From: DATLGB01 sp963740765
GTDB taxonomy: Bacteria; Actinomycetota; Thermoleophilia; Solirubrobacterales; Solirubrobacteraceae
Direction: 5' to 3'
NCBI GenBank assembly: GCA_963740765.1
Contig: CAVUFN010000007.1
Span: 1-64,000, forward strand
DNA length: 64,000 nt
Shown: positions 48,462 to 57,053 of the stretch, one piece after another
How the letters are laid out: each line of letters opens with the position of its first letter
Position numbering within the stretch: position 1 is the stretch's first letter
Notes under the pieces: model-generated
Databases searched by the model: none
What the model was told of the DNA's origin: nothing
What the model saw: only the letters and a program-made list of their open reading frames with translations
Program-made: the position numbers and the translations under genes

Positions 48462-48562
48462 TGGGAGAAACGTACGCCCGCCCTCGCCGGCGGGCAAGGG
48501 CATTCGCGCCATCGATCCCGCATTTTCCGGCTTCCTTAGCCCGCCCTGCGACACTGCACGGC

Positions 48563-49414
48563 GTGGAATCCTCCGCCCAGTGGCTCCCCCCGCGGCCGCA
48601 CACCGAGCCGCCCCCTCCTCCGCCCATCGCGCCCGAGCCCGAACCTGCGTGGAAGCGCATGCTCGGGCCGCTCGCGGTCGTCGGCGTTGCCCTCGCCAAG
48701 TTCGGCAAGGTCGCCTTCATCGCCGTGAAGGGGGCGAAGTTCCTCACCACGTCGCTCTCGATGCTGGTGTCGATCGCGGCCTACACGCTCATCTTCGGCC
48801 TGCCGTTCGCGTTCGGTTTCGTCGCCCTGCTGTTCGTGCACGAGATGGGTCACTACATCCAGCTGCGCCGGGAGGGAGTGCAGCCCGGCCGGATGATCTT
48901 CATCCCGCTGCTCGGGGCGGTCGTCAGCGCCCGCTCGTTCGGTGGGTCGGCGCTGGCCGAGGCGCGCGTCGGCCTCGCCGGCCCGATCCTCGGCTCCCTC
49001 GGTGCCCTGGCGGTGGCGATCGCCGCCGTCGCGTTCGACTCGGACATGCTGCAGGCGCTCGCGTTCACCGGCTTCTTCCTGAACCTGTTCAACCTGCTGC
49101 CGGTCGTCCCGCTCGACGGCGGTCGCGCGATGGCCGCGATGGCGCCGTGGATGTGGTTCCTCGGTCTCGGCGGCGTGATCCTGATGGTCTTCCTGTGGCC
49201 GAATCCGATCCTCATCCTGATCGCCATCTTCGGGTCGATGGAGGTCTACCGGCGCTGGAACGCGCGCAAGAAGGGCATGGACGGCAACGAGGCCTACTAC
49301 GCCGTCCCGACCAAGTACCGCTGGCTCGTCGGCGCGGTCTACGTGGGCCTCATCATCGCGCTGGCGCTGGGCATGGACCTCACGCACCTCGCGCGCGACT
49401 TCAACGACGTCTGA
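48563..49414 (+). CDS. Site-2 protease family membrane metalloprotease
   Basis: A 283-residue intramembrane protease of the M50 family. The zinc motif is FVHEMGHYIQL (His93, Glu94, His97), and the third ligand is in NLLPVVPLDGGRAMAAM (Asp185). About five to six hydrophobic segments follow a Pro-rich N-terminus (PPPPPPIAPEPEP). There is no PDZ domain. Members cut membrane-anchored regulators within the bilayer; the substrate is unknown. It starts at GTG 48563 and shares one base with the next gene (TGATG). It is divergent from the two-component system. Confidence 0.88.
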   Translation: MESSAQWLPPRPHTEPPPPPPIAPEPEPAWKRMLGPLAVVGVALAKFGKVAFIAVKGAKFLTTSLSMLVSIAAYTLIFGLPFAFGFVALLFVHEMGHYIQLRREGVQPGRMIFIPLLGAVVSARSFGGSALAEARVGLAGPILGSLGALAVAIAAVAFDSDMLQALAFTGFFLNLFNLLPVVPLDGGRAMAAMAPWMWFLGLGGVILMVFLWPNPILILIAIFGSMEVYRRWNARKKGMDGNEAYYAVPTKYRWLVGAVYVGLIIALALGMDLTHLARDFNDV

Positions 49415-50144
49415 TGCCGGCCAGGCTCTTCGTCGTCCACGGCTCGCATCCCTGCGCCGCCGTCGAGAAGGCGCTGCAGATCAAGGGAGTCGAGTACACG
49501 AAGGTCGAGCTGCCGCCGCCCAGCCACGTCCCGGTGATGCGCGCCCTGTTCGGGAAGCGCACCGTCCCCGGCATCCGCTTCGAGGACGGCGCCCGGGTGT
49601 CGGGCTCGCGGGCGATCCTCGACCGCCTCGAGGCGCGCGTGCCGGAGCCGGCGCTGCTGCCCGACCGCAATCAGGCTGCCGTGCTGGAGGCCGAGCGTTG
49701 GGGCGACGAGGTCTTCCAGCCGATCGCCCGCCGCATCCTGTGGCCGACCCTCAAGGCCCACCCGGAGGCGGCCCCGTCCTACGCCGAGGGCGGGAAGCTC
49801 AGGCTGCCGGGCGGTGCGCTGCGCGCCTCGATGCCCCTGATCGCCCGCGCGGAGATCCGCCTGAACCGGGCGACGGGGGACGCGCGGGCCGCCGACCTGC
49901 GCGCGCTGCCCGGGTACCTGGACCGGATCGACGCGTGGCTGGCCGACGGCACGCTCGGCGCGCAGCCGACGCCCAACCGCGCCGACCTCCAGATCGGCGC
50001 GACCCTCGCGCTGCTGATGACGATGGCCGACCTGCGCGTGCGCATCGAGCCGCGTCCGGCCGGCGCGCCTGGCCGACCGGCTGTTCACGGCCGGCGGCCA
50101 CCTCCCGGCGGGCTCGATCGCCCGCCGAACTACTGCCGGCCTAG
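49414..50144 (+). CDS. Glutathione S-transferase-like protein, C-terminus broken by two +1 shifts
   Basis: From ATG 49414 the frame encodes a GST: thioredoxin-like domain RLFVVHGSHPCAAVEKALQIKGVEYTKVELPPP (about 3-36) with KRTVPGIRFEDGARVSGSRAILDRLEARVP, then an all-helical domain ending MADLRVRIEPRPAG. The reading then needs one extra base removed near 50067 (continuing ALADRLFTAGGHLPAGSI) and another near 50120 (ending PAELLPA, TAG 50142-50144). Corrected this way the product is exactly 242 residues with a family-like tail; uncorrected, it runs on as a random Arg/Pro-rich tail to 50286. The neighbouring antisense gene has similar extra bases, so sequence error is likely. Confidence 0.75.
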
Positions 50145-51067
50145 GTGGCCGGCGGCCCGGACGAGTCGGGCGCCGGCGTGTCGATCACGCTCGCATACCC
50201 CGCCGTCATCGGCCGGAACGACCCACCGACCGGCGCGTCGGGGTCCGGGCACTCGCCGCCGAAGCGGTCGAGCTGCGCCTGCGTGAGCAGGCTGTTGCGC
50301 TGCCCGCCGTTGGTGGCCGGCGACTCCTCCAGCCAGAACACCGCGCCCACGAACTTCGCCGGTGCCGTTGCCGCCGGTGATCGACATCAGCAGCGACGCG
50401 CGCTCGCCCTCGCACTCGCAGGCACGACACCGGACCCGAATAGCTCTGCCCGCTCGTCGACGTGACGGACACGGTGCCCTCCGGTGCGCTGCCGTCCGCC
50501 AGGCTGCTCGCCTCCAGCTCCAGCGTGTTCCCCTTGGGCAACCCACCACCGTCACGTTCACCGCCTGCGCCAGACGCCAGCGACGCCCCCGTGACATTGA
50601 GCGTGTAAGCGGTTGTCGTCGAGGCGTGGACGAAGGAGTGCACAACCGGCACGAACGTGCTCCCGGCCGGGACCGACGCCGCATGGTGACGACCGGGGGC
50701 CGGGCCGCAACCCAAGCTGAATTCGCCGCCGATGAAATTCGCGACCGCGTTCTTCGGCGCAAACGTCCCCAGGTAGGTGGACGGCCGAAGGGGCTCTCCG
50801 CACGACTCGGCAACCGGACTGCACGGTGACGCAGTCGAGTCCGCCCGTGTTGCGCAGCGCGTACGCGTCGTAGTTCGGATGTGCCGGAGCGTGAAGGGGG
50901 AGAGCGGTCAGCACACGTTGAAGTGGGATTGTTACCTCGGAGAGCATTCGTGTCGGGTCCGACGGCGAGATCTCGCCGCTGAAGCTCAACGTCTCCGCCC
51001 CCGCCCACGCCGGCGCCCCCAGACACACCGTCGAGACCAGCAGAATCACTATCGATCGCGCGCGCAT
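50141..51067 (-). pseudogene. Secreted protein of unknown function, interrupted by three apparent +1 insertions
   Basis: The protein starts at ATG 51067 with a signal peptide (MRARSIVILLVSTVCLGAPAWAGA). It continues through ETLSFSGEISPSDPTRML and YALRNTGGLDCVTVQSG; after a shift near 50820 through STYLGTFAPKNAVANFIGGEFSLGCGPAPG and TLNVTGASLASG; after a shift near 50415 through ECEGERASLLMSITGGNGTG; and after a shift near 50360 through AVFWLEESPATNGGQRNSLL to TPAPDSSGPPAT. Each shift is +1, and removing three bases gives an uninterrupted 307 codons. No family is recognised. Its TAG and the GST's TAG share the palindrome CTAG (50141-50144). Either a young pseudogene or a sequencing artefact. 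Confidence 0.65.
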
Positions 51068-51110
51068 CGCGCAACTCAACCAGAATCCGGGCCCGCCGGT
51101 CAACCGAACG

Positions 51111-51587
51111 TCAGCGCTCGGCCAGCGCGCGCTCGACGTCGCGCTTCATGTCGCGCTCCTTGATCGCCTGGCGCTTGTCGCCCGCGTCCTTGCCGCGGGC
51201 GAGGGCGATCTCGACCTTGGCGCGGCTGTCGGAGAAGTAGATCCGCGTCGGGACGATGGTGAAGCCCTTGTTGGACACCTTGACCGCGAGCCGCTCGATC
51301 TCGGCGCGGTGGGCGAGCAGCTTGCGAGGCCGCTCGGGCTCGTGGTTGTCGCGCGAGGCGTTGGCGTACGGCGGGATGTGGACGTTGTGCAGCCACAATT
51401 CGCCGTGATCAAGGGAGACGTAGCCGTCCTTGATCTGGGCCTTGCCGCCGCGCAGGGACTTGACCTCCGTGCCGGTCAGGACCATCCCGACCTCGAGCTC
51501 GTCGGACAGGTGGTAGCGGTAGGCGGCCGACCGGTTGGTGGCGACGTCGCCCGGAGCCCGCTTGCGCTTGCCGCCCGTGCGCGGCAT
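51111..51587 (-). CDS. smpB: SsrA-binding protein
   Basis: A 158-residue SmpB: VATNRSAAYRYHLSDELEVGMVLTGTEVKSLRGGKAQIKDGYVSL is the beta-barrel core, WLHNVHIPPYANASRDNHEPERPRKLL the tmRNA-binding surface, and the basic C-terminal tail is RQAIKERDMKRDVERAL. It delivers tmRNA (35.6-36.0 kb of this window) to stalled ribosomes. ATG 51587 directly abuts the FKBP stop. It is the last gene of the S41-rnr-FKBP-smpB run; rnr-smpB linkage is common and functional, since RNase R degrades the rescued message. Confidence 0.96.
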   Translation of the reverse strand: MPRTGGKRKRAPGDVATNRSAAYRYHLSDELEVGMVLTGTEVKSLRGGKAQIKDGYVSLDHGELWLHNVHIPPYANASRDNHEPERPRKLLAHRAEIERLAVKVSNKGFTIVPTRIYFSDSRAKVEIALARGKDAGDKRQAIKERDMKRDVERALAER

Positions 51588-51959
51588 CTACTTGATGTCG
51601 ACGAGGTCCACGACGAAGACGAGCGTCTCGTCGGGACCGATGACGCCGCCGGCGCCGCGGCTGCCGTAGGCGAGGTGGGGCGGGATCGTGAGCCGGCGGC
51701 GGCCGCCGACCTTCATGCCCTGGACGCCCTGGTCCCAGCCCGGGATGACCTGGCCCGTGCCGAGGCCGAAGGAGAAGACGCGACCGCGGTCCCAGGAGGC
51801 ATCGAACTGCTGGCCGTTGGCCCAGGAGACGCCGACGTAGTGGACGTCGACGTGCTGACCGGCGCTGGCCTCCGCGCCGTCCCCCACGGTGATGTCATGG
51901 ATGAGAAGGTCGGCGGGCGCGTCCTCCCCTGCGGGGATCTCGACGGTCGGCTTGCTCAT
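51588..51959 (-). CDS. FKBP-type peptidyl-prolyl cis-trans isomerase
   Basis: A 123-residue single FKBP domain: ADLLIHDITVGDGAEASAGQHVDVHYVGVSWANGQQFDASWDRG, then FSFGLGTGQVIPGWDQGVQGMKVGGRRRLTIPPHLAYGSRGAGG and the final ETLVFVVDLVDIK. The VIPGWD and LAYG active-site elements are intact. It has no signal peptide, so it is a cytosolic folding helper. ATG 51959 overlaps the exoribonuclease stop (ATGA), and smpB begins immediately after its TAG. Confidence 0.93.
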   Translation of the reverse strand: MSKPTVEIPAGEDAPADLLIHDITVGDGAEASAGQHVDVHYVGVSWANGQQFDASWDRGRVFSFGLGTGQVIPGWDQGVQGMKVGGRRRLTIPPHLAYGSRGAGGVIGPDETLVFVVDLVDIK

Positions 51960-53632
51960 GTCATCAACTCTACGGGCGAGAGCGTCACGCGGCCGCGGGC
52001 CGTGTCGACTTCGGTGACCTGCACCGTGCAGGGATCGCCGATGCGGATGCCGCGCGGCGAGTGCGGCCCGAGCAGCGCCGTCTCGAGCTCGTTGAGCTCG
52101 AACCAGCCGCTGAGCCGGCGCGCCGGGAGCATGCCCTCGTAACCATCTCCGAAGGCGACGAAGGCACCAGCGGCGATGACCCCCACGACCTCGCCGGTGA
52201 ACTCCTGCCGGCGGCCGTTCTCGAACAGCTCGCGCTCGAGCACGAACGCGCGCGCGACGTCGTCGGCCTTGCGCTCGATGCTCATGGCGTCGCGCTCGCG
52301 CTGGCTGCACCAGGTCCCCAGCTCGTCGAGCCCGGTCCGGGCGGGCGGGTCCTCACCGGCCCCGAGCGCGGCGAGCAGCGCGCGGTGGACGACGAGGTCC
52401 GGGTAGCGCCGGATCGGCGAAGTGAAGTGGCAGTAGCGCGGCGACCGCAGCCCGGCGTGGCCGACGTTCTCGGGCGCGTAGACGGCCTGCTTGAGCGCGC
52501 GCAGGACGAGGAAGGACAGGCCCTGGCGGCCCAGCGGCGCCACGGCGCGGGAGATCTCGCCGACGGCGTCGAGCGCCTGCTGCGGAGTCAGCGTCTCCGG
52601 CAGGGCCGGGATCGCGACGTCGAGGGACTCGAGCTGGTCGGCGAGGCGGGCGACCCGCGCGGTGTCGGGCCGCTCGTGGACGCGATACAGCGTGGGCAGG
52701 CCGCGGTCCTCCAGCAGCCCCGCCACCGCCTCGTTGGCGGCGATCATCAGGTGCTCGATCAGCCGGTGCGACTCCGTCTGGATCTCGGGCGCGACGGCGG
52801 TGACGTGGCCGCCGCGGTCGAACGCGAAGGCCGGCTCGGTGCTCGACACCTCCAGCGCGCCCTGCGCCGCGCGCCGGGCCTCCAGGGCGGCCGCCACCAC
52901 GCGGGCGTCGGCCAGCGGCTGCGCCCAGGGCTCCTCCGGCCGGGCCCGGCCCTCGAAGACGGCGTCGACCTCGGGGTAGGTGAGGCGCGCGTCGGAACGG
53001 ATCAGCGAGCGGTGGAAGGCCGTCTTGGTGACCGTCGCGCCGTCGAACTCGAGCTCGACCGTCACCGCGAGGCGGTCCTGGCCCGGCTTGAGCGAGCAGG
53101 CATCGTTGGAGAGCGCCTCGGGGAGCATCGGCTCGACCGCCCCGGGGACGTAGACGCTGGTCGCGCGCCGGTGCGCCTCGCGGTCGATCGCCGACCCTGG
53201 CCGCACGTAGGCGCTGACGTCGGCGATGTGGACCCAGACGCGCGAGCCGTCCGCGGAGATGGCGTCGTCGAAGTCGCGCGCCGTCGGCGGGTCGACCGTG
53301 AACGTCGGCAGGTCGCGCAGGTCGCGGCGGGCGACCTCGACGGGCCTGGCGTCGCGGGCGGCGCGGTCGGCGTCGACCGGGAAGCGCCGCCGCAGGCCGC
53401 GGTCGACCATCAGCGCCTCGATGACGTCGCGGGCGACGTCGGGGCGCCCGATCCGGCGCACGAGCTTCCCGCGCGCGCCCACGAGCACGAGGTCGCCGAC
53501 GCGCGCGCGGGAGTCCTTGGTGATCGCCCGGTTGCGCCCCTTCTCGAAGAACGGCCGGACGGTGAGCATCCGGCCCTTCTTCTCGAGGACCCCGACCAGC
53601 AGGTCAGCGTTCGGCGACGACCTGGAGGCCAC
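51956..53632 (-). CDS. rnr: RNase II/RNase R family exoribonuclease
   Basis: A 558-residue 3'-5' exoribonuclease. The RNB catalytic centre is PPTARDFDDAISAD (metal-binding Asp cluster), with DVSAYVRPGSAID and RYCHFTSPIRRYPDLVVHRALL. The C-terminal S1 domain is EFTGEVVGVIAAGAFVAFGDGYEGMLPARRL. Only a short N-terminal region precedes RNB, so it is smaller than E. coli RNase R (813) and lacks the long basic tail. GTG 53632 overlaps the S41 protease stop by 29 bases; the true start may lie slightly inside. It likely degrades structured RNA, including tmRNA-released messages, given the adjacent smpB. Confidence 0.9.
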   Translation of the reverse strand: MASRSSPNADLLVGVLEKKGRMLTVRPFFEKGRNRAITKDSRARVGDLVLVGARGKLVRRIGRPDVARDVIEALMVDRGLRRRFPVDADRAARDARPVEVARRDLRDLPTFTVDPPTARDFDDAISADGSRVWVHIADVSAYVRPGSAIDREAHRRATSVYVPGAVEPMLPEALSNDACSLKPGQDRLAVTVELEFDGATVTKTAFHRSLIRSDARLTYPEVDAVFEGRARPEEPWAQPLADARVVAAALEARRAAQGALEVSSTEPAFAFDRGGHVTAVAPEIQTESHRLIEHLMIAANEAVAGLLEDRGLPTLYRVHERPDTARVARLADQLESLDVAIPALPETLTPQQALDAVGEISRAVAPLGRQGLSFLVLRALKQAVYAPENVGHAGLRSPRYCHFTSPIRRYPDLVVHRALLAALGAGEDPPARTGLDELGTWCSQRERDAMSIERKADDVARAFVLERELFENGRRQEFTGEVVGVIAAGAFVAFGDGYEGMLPARRLSGWFELNELETALLGPHSPRGIRIGDPCTVQVTEVDTARGRVTLSPVELMT

Positions 53633-54773
53633 GCTGGAGCACCTCGTCGCGCTTCGTGTCCGGGTCGTCTTCGACCGGGACGTCCGGGGTCAGCCCGCGC
53701 TTGCCGTCACGCGGGCCGAGGTTGCGGCCCTTGGGCGTGAAGTACTCGCCGACCGTGATGTCCAGCGCACCGCCGTTGGGCAGGTCCTCGATCTCCTGGA
53801 AGACGCCCTTGCCGTACGTCTTCTCCCCCACCACCGTCGCGCGGTCGCGGTCCTGCAGGGCACCCGTGACGATCTCGGAGGCGCTCGCGGTGCCGCCGTC
53901 GACCAGCACGGCGACGGGGATGTCGGTGTCGATCGCGTCGCCGGAGGCGGTGAAGCGCCGCTCCTTGCGGTTGCGGCCCTTCGTGTAGACGATCAGCCCG
54001 TCCGGGATGAACACGGAGGCGGTGAGCACGCCCTCCTCGAGCAGCCCGCCGCCGTTGTGGCGCAGGTCGAAGACGATGCCCTTGGCTCCGGCCTCGAGCA
54101 GGCTGCGCACGTTCTTGGAGACCTCGCCGTGCGCGCCCGCGGTGAATTGGGAGAGCGTGACGTAGCCGATCTTGGTGCCGTCCTCGGTCTCCATCCGCTT
54201 CTCGGAGACGGGGACGACGACGTTGGCGCGTTCGAGCGTCTTCACCCGCTGCTTGCCGTCGGTGACGATCGTGAGCTCGACCTTGGTCCCCGCAGGGCCC
54301 TTGATGCGCGTGGTGGCGTCGTCACTGGAGGTCCCCTTCAGCGACGCGCCGTTGACGGCGACGATCAGGTCGCCGCGGCGCAGACCGCCCTTCGCGGCCG
54401 GCCCGCCCTTGAAGACCTGCAGGATCTCGAGGCCGCGCGGGATCTCCTTGACGTTCATCCCGACGCCCTCGAAGTTGCCCTGTGTGGAGGCCTGGAAGTC
54501 CGCGTACTCGTCGGGGTCGATGTAGCGGCTGAACGGGTCCTTCAGCGCGTCGACAGCGGCCGCGAGCGCCTTGTCGGAGATGTCCTGGCGGTCGACCTTG
54601 CGGTAGAAGTCGTCGTCGATCCGGTCGAGGACGTCCTCGTAGATCGCGGCGTCGTCGTCGGAGCGGAAGAAGTCCGGGAGGTGGTTGACGTGACCGCCCG
54701 TGAAGACGCCCACGGCGAACACCACCGGCACCAGCAGCGCCAGCAGCAAGAGGGACACCACTGACCGCCGCAT
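53604..54773 (-). CDS. S41 family C-terminal processing serine protease with PDZ domain
   Basis: A 389-residue CtpA-like protease. N-terminal anchor/signal (about 1-26, MRRSVVSLLLLALLVPVVFAVGVF). The PDZ domain (about 90-175) includes GVGMNVKEIPRGLEILQVFKGGPAAKGGLRRGDLIVAVNG. The protease domain holds VFDLRHNGGGLLEEGV, the nucleophile Ser in VDGGTASASEIVTGAL and the general-base Lys in VVGEKTYGKGVFQ. It works outside the membrane and trims or degrades exported proteins. ATG 54773 faces the divergent gltD gene; longer in-frame starts would run into gltD and are rejected. Confidence 0.93.
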   Translation of the reverse strand: MRRSVVSLLLLALLVPVVFAVGVFTGGHVNHLPDFFRSDDDAAIYEDVLDRIDDDFYRKVDRQDISDKALAAAVDALKDPFSRYIDPDEYADFQASTQGNFEGVGMNVKEIPRGLEILQVFKGGPAAKGGLRRGDLIVAVNGASLKGTSSDDATTRIKGPAGTKVELTIVTDGKQRVKTLERANVVVPVSEKRMETEDGTKIGYVTLSQFTAGAHGEVSKNVRSLLEAGAKGIVFDLRHNGGGLLEEGVLTASVFIPDGLIVYTKGRNRKERRFTASGDAIDTDIPVAVLVDGGTASASEIVTGALQDRDRATVVGEKTYGKGVFQEIEDLPNGGALDITVGEYFTPKGRNLGPRDGKRGLTPDVPVEDDPDTKRDEVLQRGLQVVAER

Positions 54774-54813
54774 CCAGGTCCACGGTAGGCCGCGGCCTAT
54801 CCTGCTCGGACTC

Positions 54814-56271
54814 ATGGGCGACCCCCGAGGCTTCCTGAAGATCCACCGCGTGGCGATGCCGGAGCGCGATCCGCGCGAGCGCGTCGCCGACCACAAGGAG
54901 ATCTTCGGCGTCCTCCCCGACCAGGAGCTCAAGGAGCAGGGCGGGCGCTGCATGGACTGCGGGGTCCCCTTCTGCCACGACGGCTGCCCGCTCGGGAACC
55001 TGATCCCCGACTGGAACGACCTCGTCTACCGCGGCCGCTGGCGCGAGGCGATCGACCAGCTGCACGCCACCAACAACTTCCCCGAGTTCACGGGCCTGAT
55101 CTGCCCGGCGCCGTGCGAGTCCGCCTGCGTGCTGGCCATCAACGACGACCCGGTGATGATCAAGCAGGTCGAGTACGCGATCGTCCACCACGCCTGGGAG
55201 CAGGGCTGGATCGTCCCCGTCGTGCCCGAGGAGCGCACGGGCCGCAAGGTCGCGGTCGTCGGGTCCGGCCCGGCCGGCCTGGCCGCCGCCCAACAGCTCA
55301 ACCACGCCGGGCACTCCGTCGTCGTCTTCGAGCGCGACGAGGCCACGGGCGGGCTGCTGCGCTTCGGGGTGCCGGACGCGAAGCTCGAGAAGTGGATGAT
55401 CGACCGGCGCGTGAAGGTGCTCGAGGAGGAGGGCGTCGAGGTGCGCTGCGGCGTCGACGTCGGCGTCGACGTCACCGTCGAGGACTTGCAATCGGAGTTC
55501 GACGCGGTCGTGATCGCGACCGGCTCGCGCGTCCCGCGCGCCGCCGGCATCGAGGGTGAGGACCTCGTCGGCGTCCACGACGCCATGTCCTACCTCTACC
55601 AGCGCAACCGCGCGGTCGCGCGGGAACACGGCCCACCCACCCCTCGCCCGGCGCCCGAGGTCCCCGAGGACGAGGTCATCTGCGCCACGGACCGCCACGT
55701 CGTCGTCATCGGCGGCGGCGACACGGGCATGGATTGCGTCTCCAGCGCGAACCGCGAGGGCGCGGCCAGCGTGATGATGTACGACGTCTACCCGGCGCTG
55801 CCCGCCGCCGGCCGCTACCCGGACGCGCCCTGGCCCGAGCATCCGCGCCGCACGTCCTCGACCTACGCGCTCGACGAGCCCGGCCCGGAGCGCCGCTTCG
55901 GCAGCCGCGTGCAGCGCATCGTCGGCCAGGACGGGCGCGTCGTCGCCGTCGAGGGCGACGAGGTCACCGGCACCTCGTCCCGCGACCTCCGCGCCGTCCC
56001 CGGCACCGAGTTCACCGGCCAGGCCGACCTCGTGCTGATCGCGATCGGCTTCACCCAGCCCGCCCACGAGGGGCTGCTGGACGGCCTCGGGGTCGACTAC
56101 GACGCCCGCGGCAACGTCAAGGCGCCCGCCTTCGCGTCCTCCGTGGACGGCGTCTTCGCCTGCGGCGACGCCCGCCGCGGCCAGTCGCTCGTCGTCACGG
56201 CGATCGCCGAGGGCCGCCGCTGCGCCCGGGTGGTCGAGCGCTACCTCGCCGAAGCCCCCGCGCTCGCCTAG
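54814..56271 (+). CDS. gltD: Glutamate synthase small subunit-like oxidoreductase
   Basis: A 485-residue GltD protein that passes NADPH electrons to glutamate synthase. N-terminal iron-sulfur ligands: CMDCGVPFCHDGCPLGN and ICPAPCESAC. FAD site: VAVVGSGPAGLAAAQQLNHAGHSVVVFER. NAD(P) site: VVVIGGGDTGMDCVSSANREGA. C-terminal FAD motif: VDGVFACGDARRGQSLVVTAIAEGR. No gltB lies next to it. A -10-like TATCCT (54798-54803) sits ten bases before ATG 54814, so the leader is very short. It is convergent with the next gene (4-base overlap). Confidence 0.93.
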   Translation: MGDPRGFLKIHRVAMPERDPRERVADHKEIFGVLPDQELKEQGGRCMDCGVPFCHDGCPLGNLIPDWNDLVYRGRWREAIDQLHATNNFPEFTGLICPAPCESACVLAINDDPVMIKQVEYAIVHHAWEQGWIVPVVPEERTGRKVAVVGSGPAGLAAAQQLNHAGHSVVVFERDEATGGLLRFGVPDAKLEKWMIDRRVKVLEEEGVEVRCGVDVGVDVTVEDLQSEFDAVVIATGSRVPRAAGIEGEDLVGVHDAMSYLYQRNRAVAREHGPPTPRPAPEVPEDEVICATDRHVVVIGGGDTGMDCVSSANREGAASVMMYDVYPALPAAGRYPDAPWPEHPRRTSSTYALDEPGPERRFGSRVQRIVGQDGRVVAVEGDEVTGTSSRDLRAVPGTEFTGQADLVLIAIGFTQPAHEGLLDGLGVDYDARGNVKAPAFASSVDGVFACGDARRGQSLVVTAIAEGRRCARVVERYLAEAPALA

Positions 56272-57044
56272 CGCGTCCCGGCGCCGATCAGCACCGCGCC
56301 GCCCATCGGGTTGGCGTGAGCCTGCGCCTTCGCCAGGGCCCGGTCGCGGATGGCGTCGCGCACCTCCGGCTCCATCCCGGCGAGCGCGAGCGCGAGCGGG
56401 CCGGCCAGCCGGGGCACCCGCGACCACCACGTGTCGAGGTCGGGCACGGCGAAGTCCACGTCGACGCGCTCGACGGTGACATCGGAGAGGCCGCCGCCCG
56501 TGAGGGCGGCCGTCAGCCGGTCCGGGTCGCCGAGGGCGAACGGCCCGGCCACCTGCGGGGGCGGGAACGGCACGCCGAACTGCTCGCCGACCGCGTCGAA
56601 GACCAACGCCAGCCACGGGTTGTCGTCGCGAGCGGCCCACACCATCGCCGCATACCGGCCGCCGGGACGCAGGACGCGCGCGGCCTCGCCGACGGCGGCC
56701 TCCGGCGGCTCGGCGAACATCAACCCGTGCCGGGAGATCACGGCGTCGAACGCCGCGTCGGAGCTCTCGATGGCGAGCTGATCGCAGACGAGGGTGGCGA
56801 CGTCGCCGCGGCGTGCAGCCGCCGCGACCATCCCGGGCGCCACGTCGGAGACGACGACCGTCGCGCCGCGCGCGGCCGCCGCCAGGCCGCCGCCCCCCGG
56901 TCCGCACGCGACCTCGAGGACGTCGGATCTGCCGGTGACGCCTGCCAGGTCGAGCAAGCGCTCGGTGGCGCCGGCGAGGTGGGCATCGACGAACTCGGCC
57001 GCGTCCTCCCAGGCGCCGGCGACGGCCTCCCACATTTCGCTCAT
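56268..57044 (-). CDS. Class I SAM-dependent methyltransferase
   Basis: A 258-residue UbiE/Methyltransf_11-like enzyme. Motif I is DVLEVACGPGGGGLAAAARGATVVVSD (VxExxCGPGGxG), motif II lies in FDAVISRHGLMFAE, and motif III is VLRPGGRYAAMVW. ATLVCDQLAIESSDAAFD is the adenine-side acidic segment. Its substrate is unknown. It overlaps the gltD end by four bases tail to tail. The RDD gene ends nine bases upstream of its ATG (57044), so both may belong to one leftward transcript. Confidence 0.85.
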   Translation of the reverse strand: MSEMWEAVAGAWEDAAEFVDAHLAGATERLLDLAGVTGRSDVLEVACGPGGGGLAAAARGATVVVSDVAPGMVAAAARRGDVATLVCDQLAIESSDAAFDAVISRHGLMFAEPPEAAVGEAARVLRPGGRYAAMVWAARDDNPWLALVFDAVGEQFGVPFPPPQVAGPFALGDPDRLTAALTGGGLSDVTVERVDVDFAVPDLDTWWSRVPRLAGPLALALAGMEPEVRDAIRDRALAKAQAHANPMGGAVLIGAGTR

Positions 57045-57053
57045 GCCGCGAAT

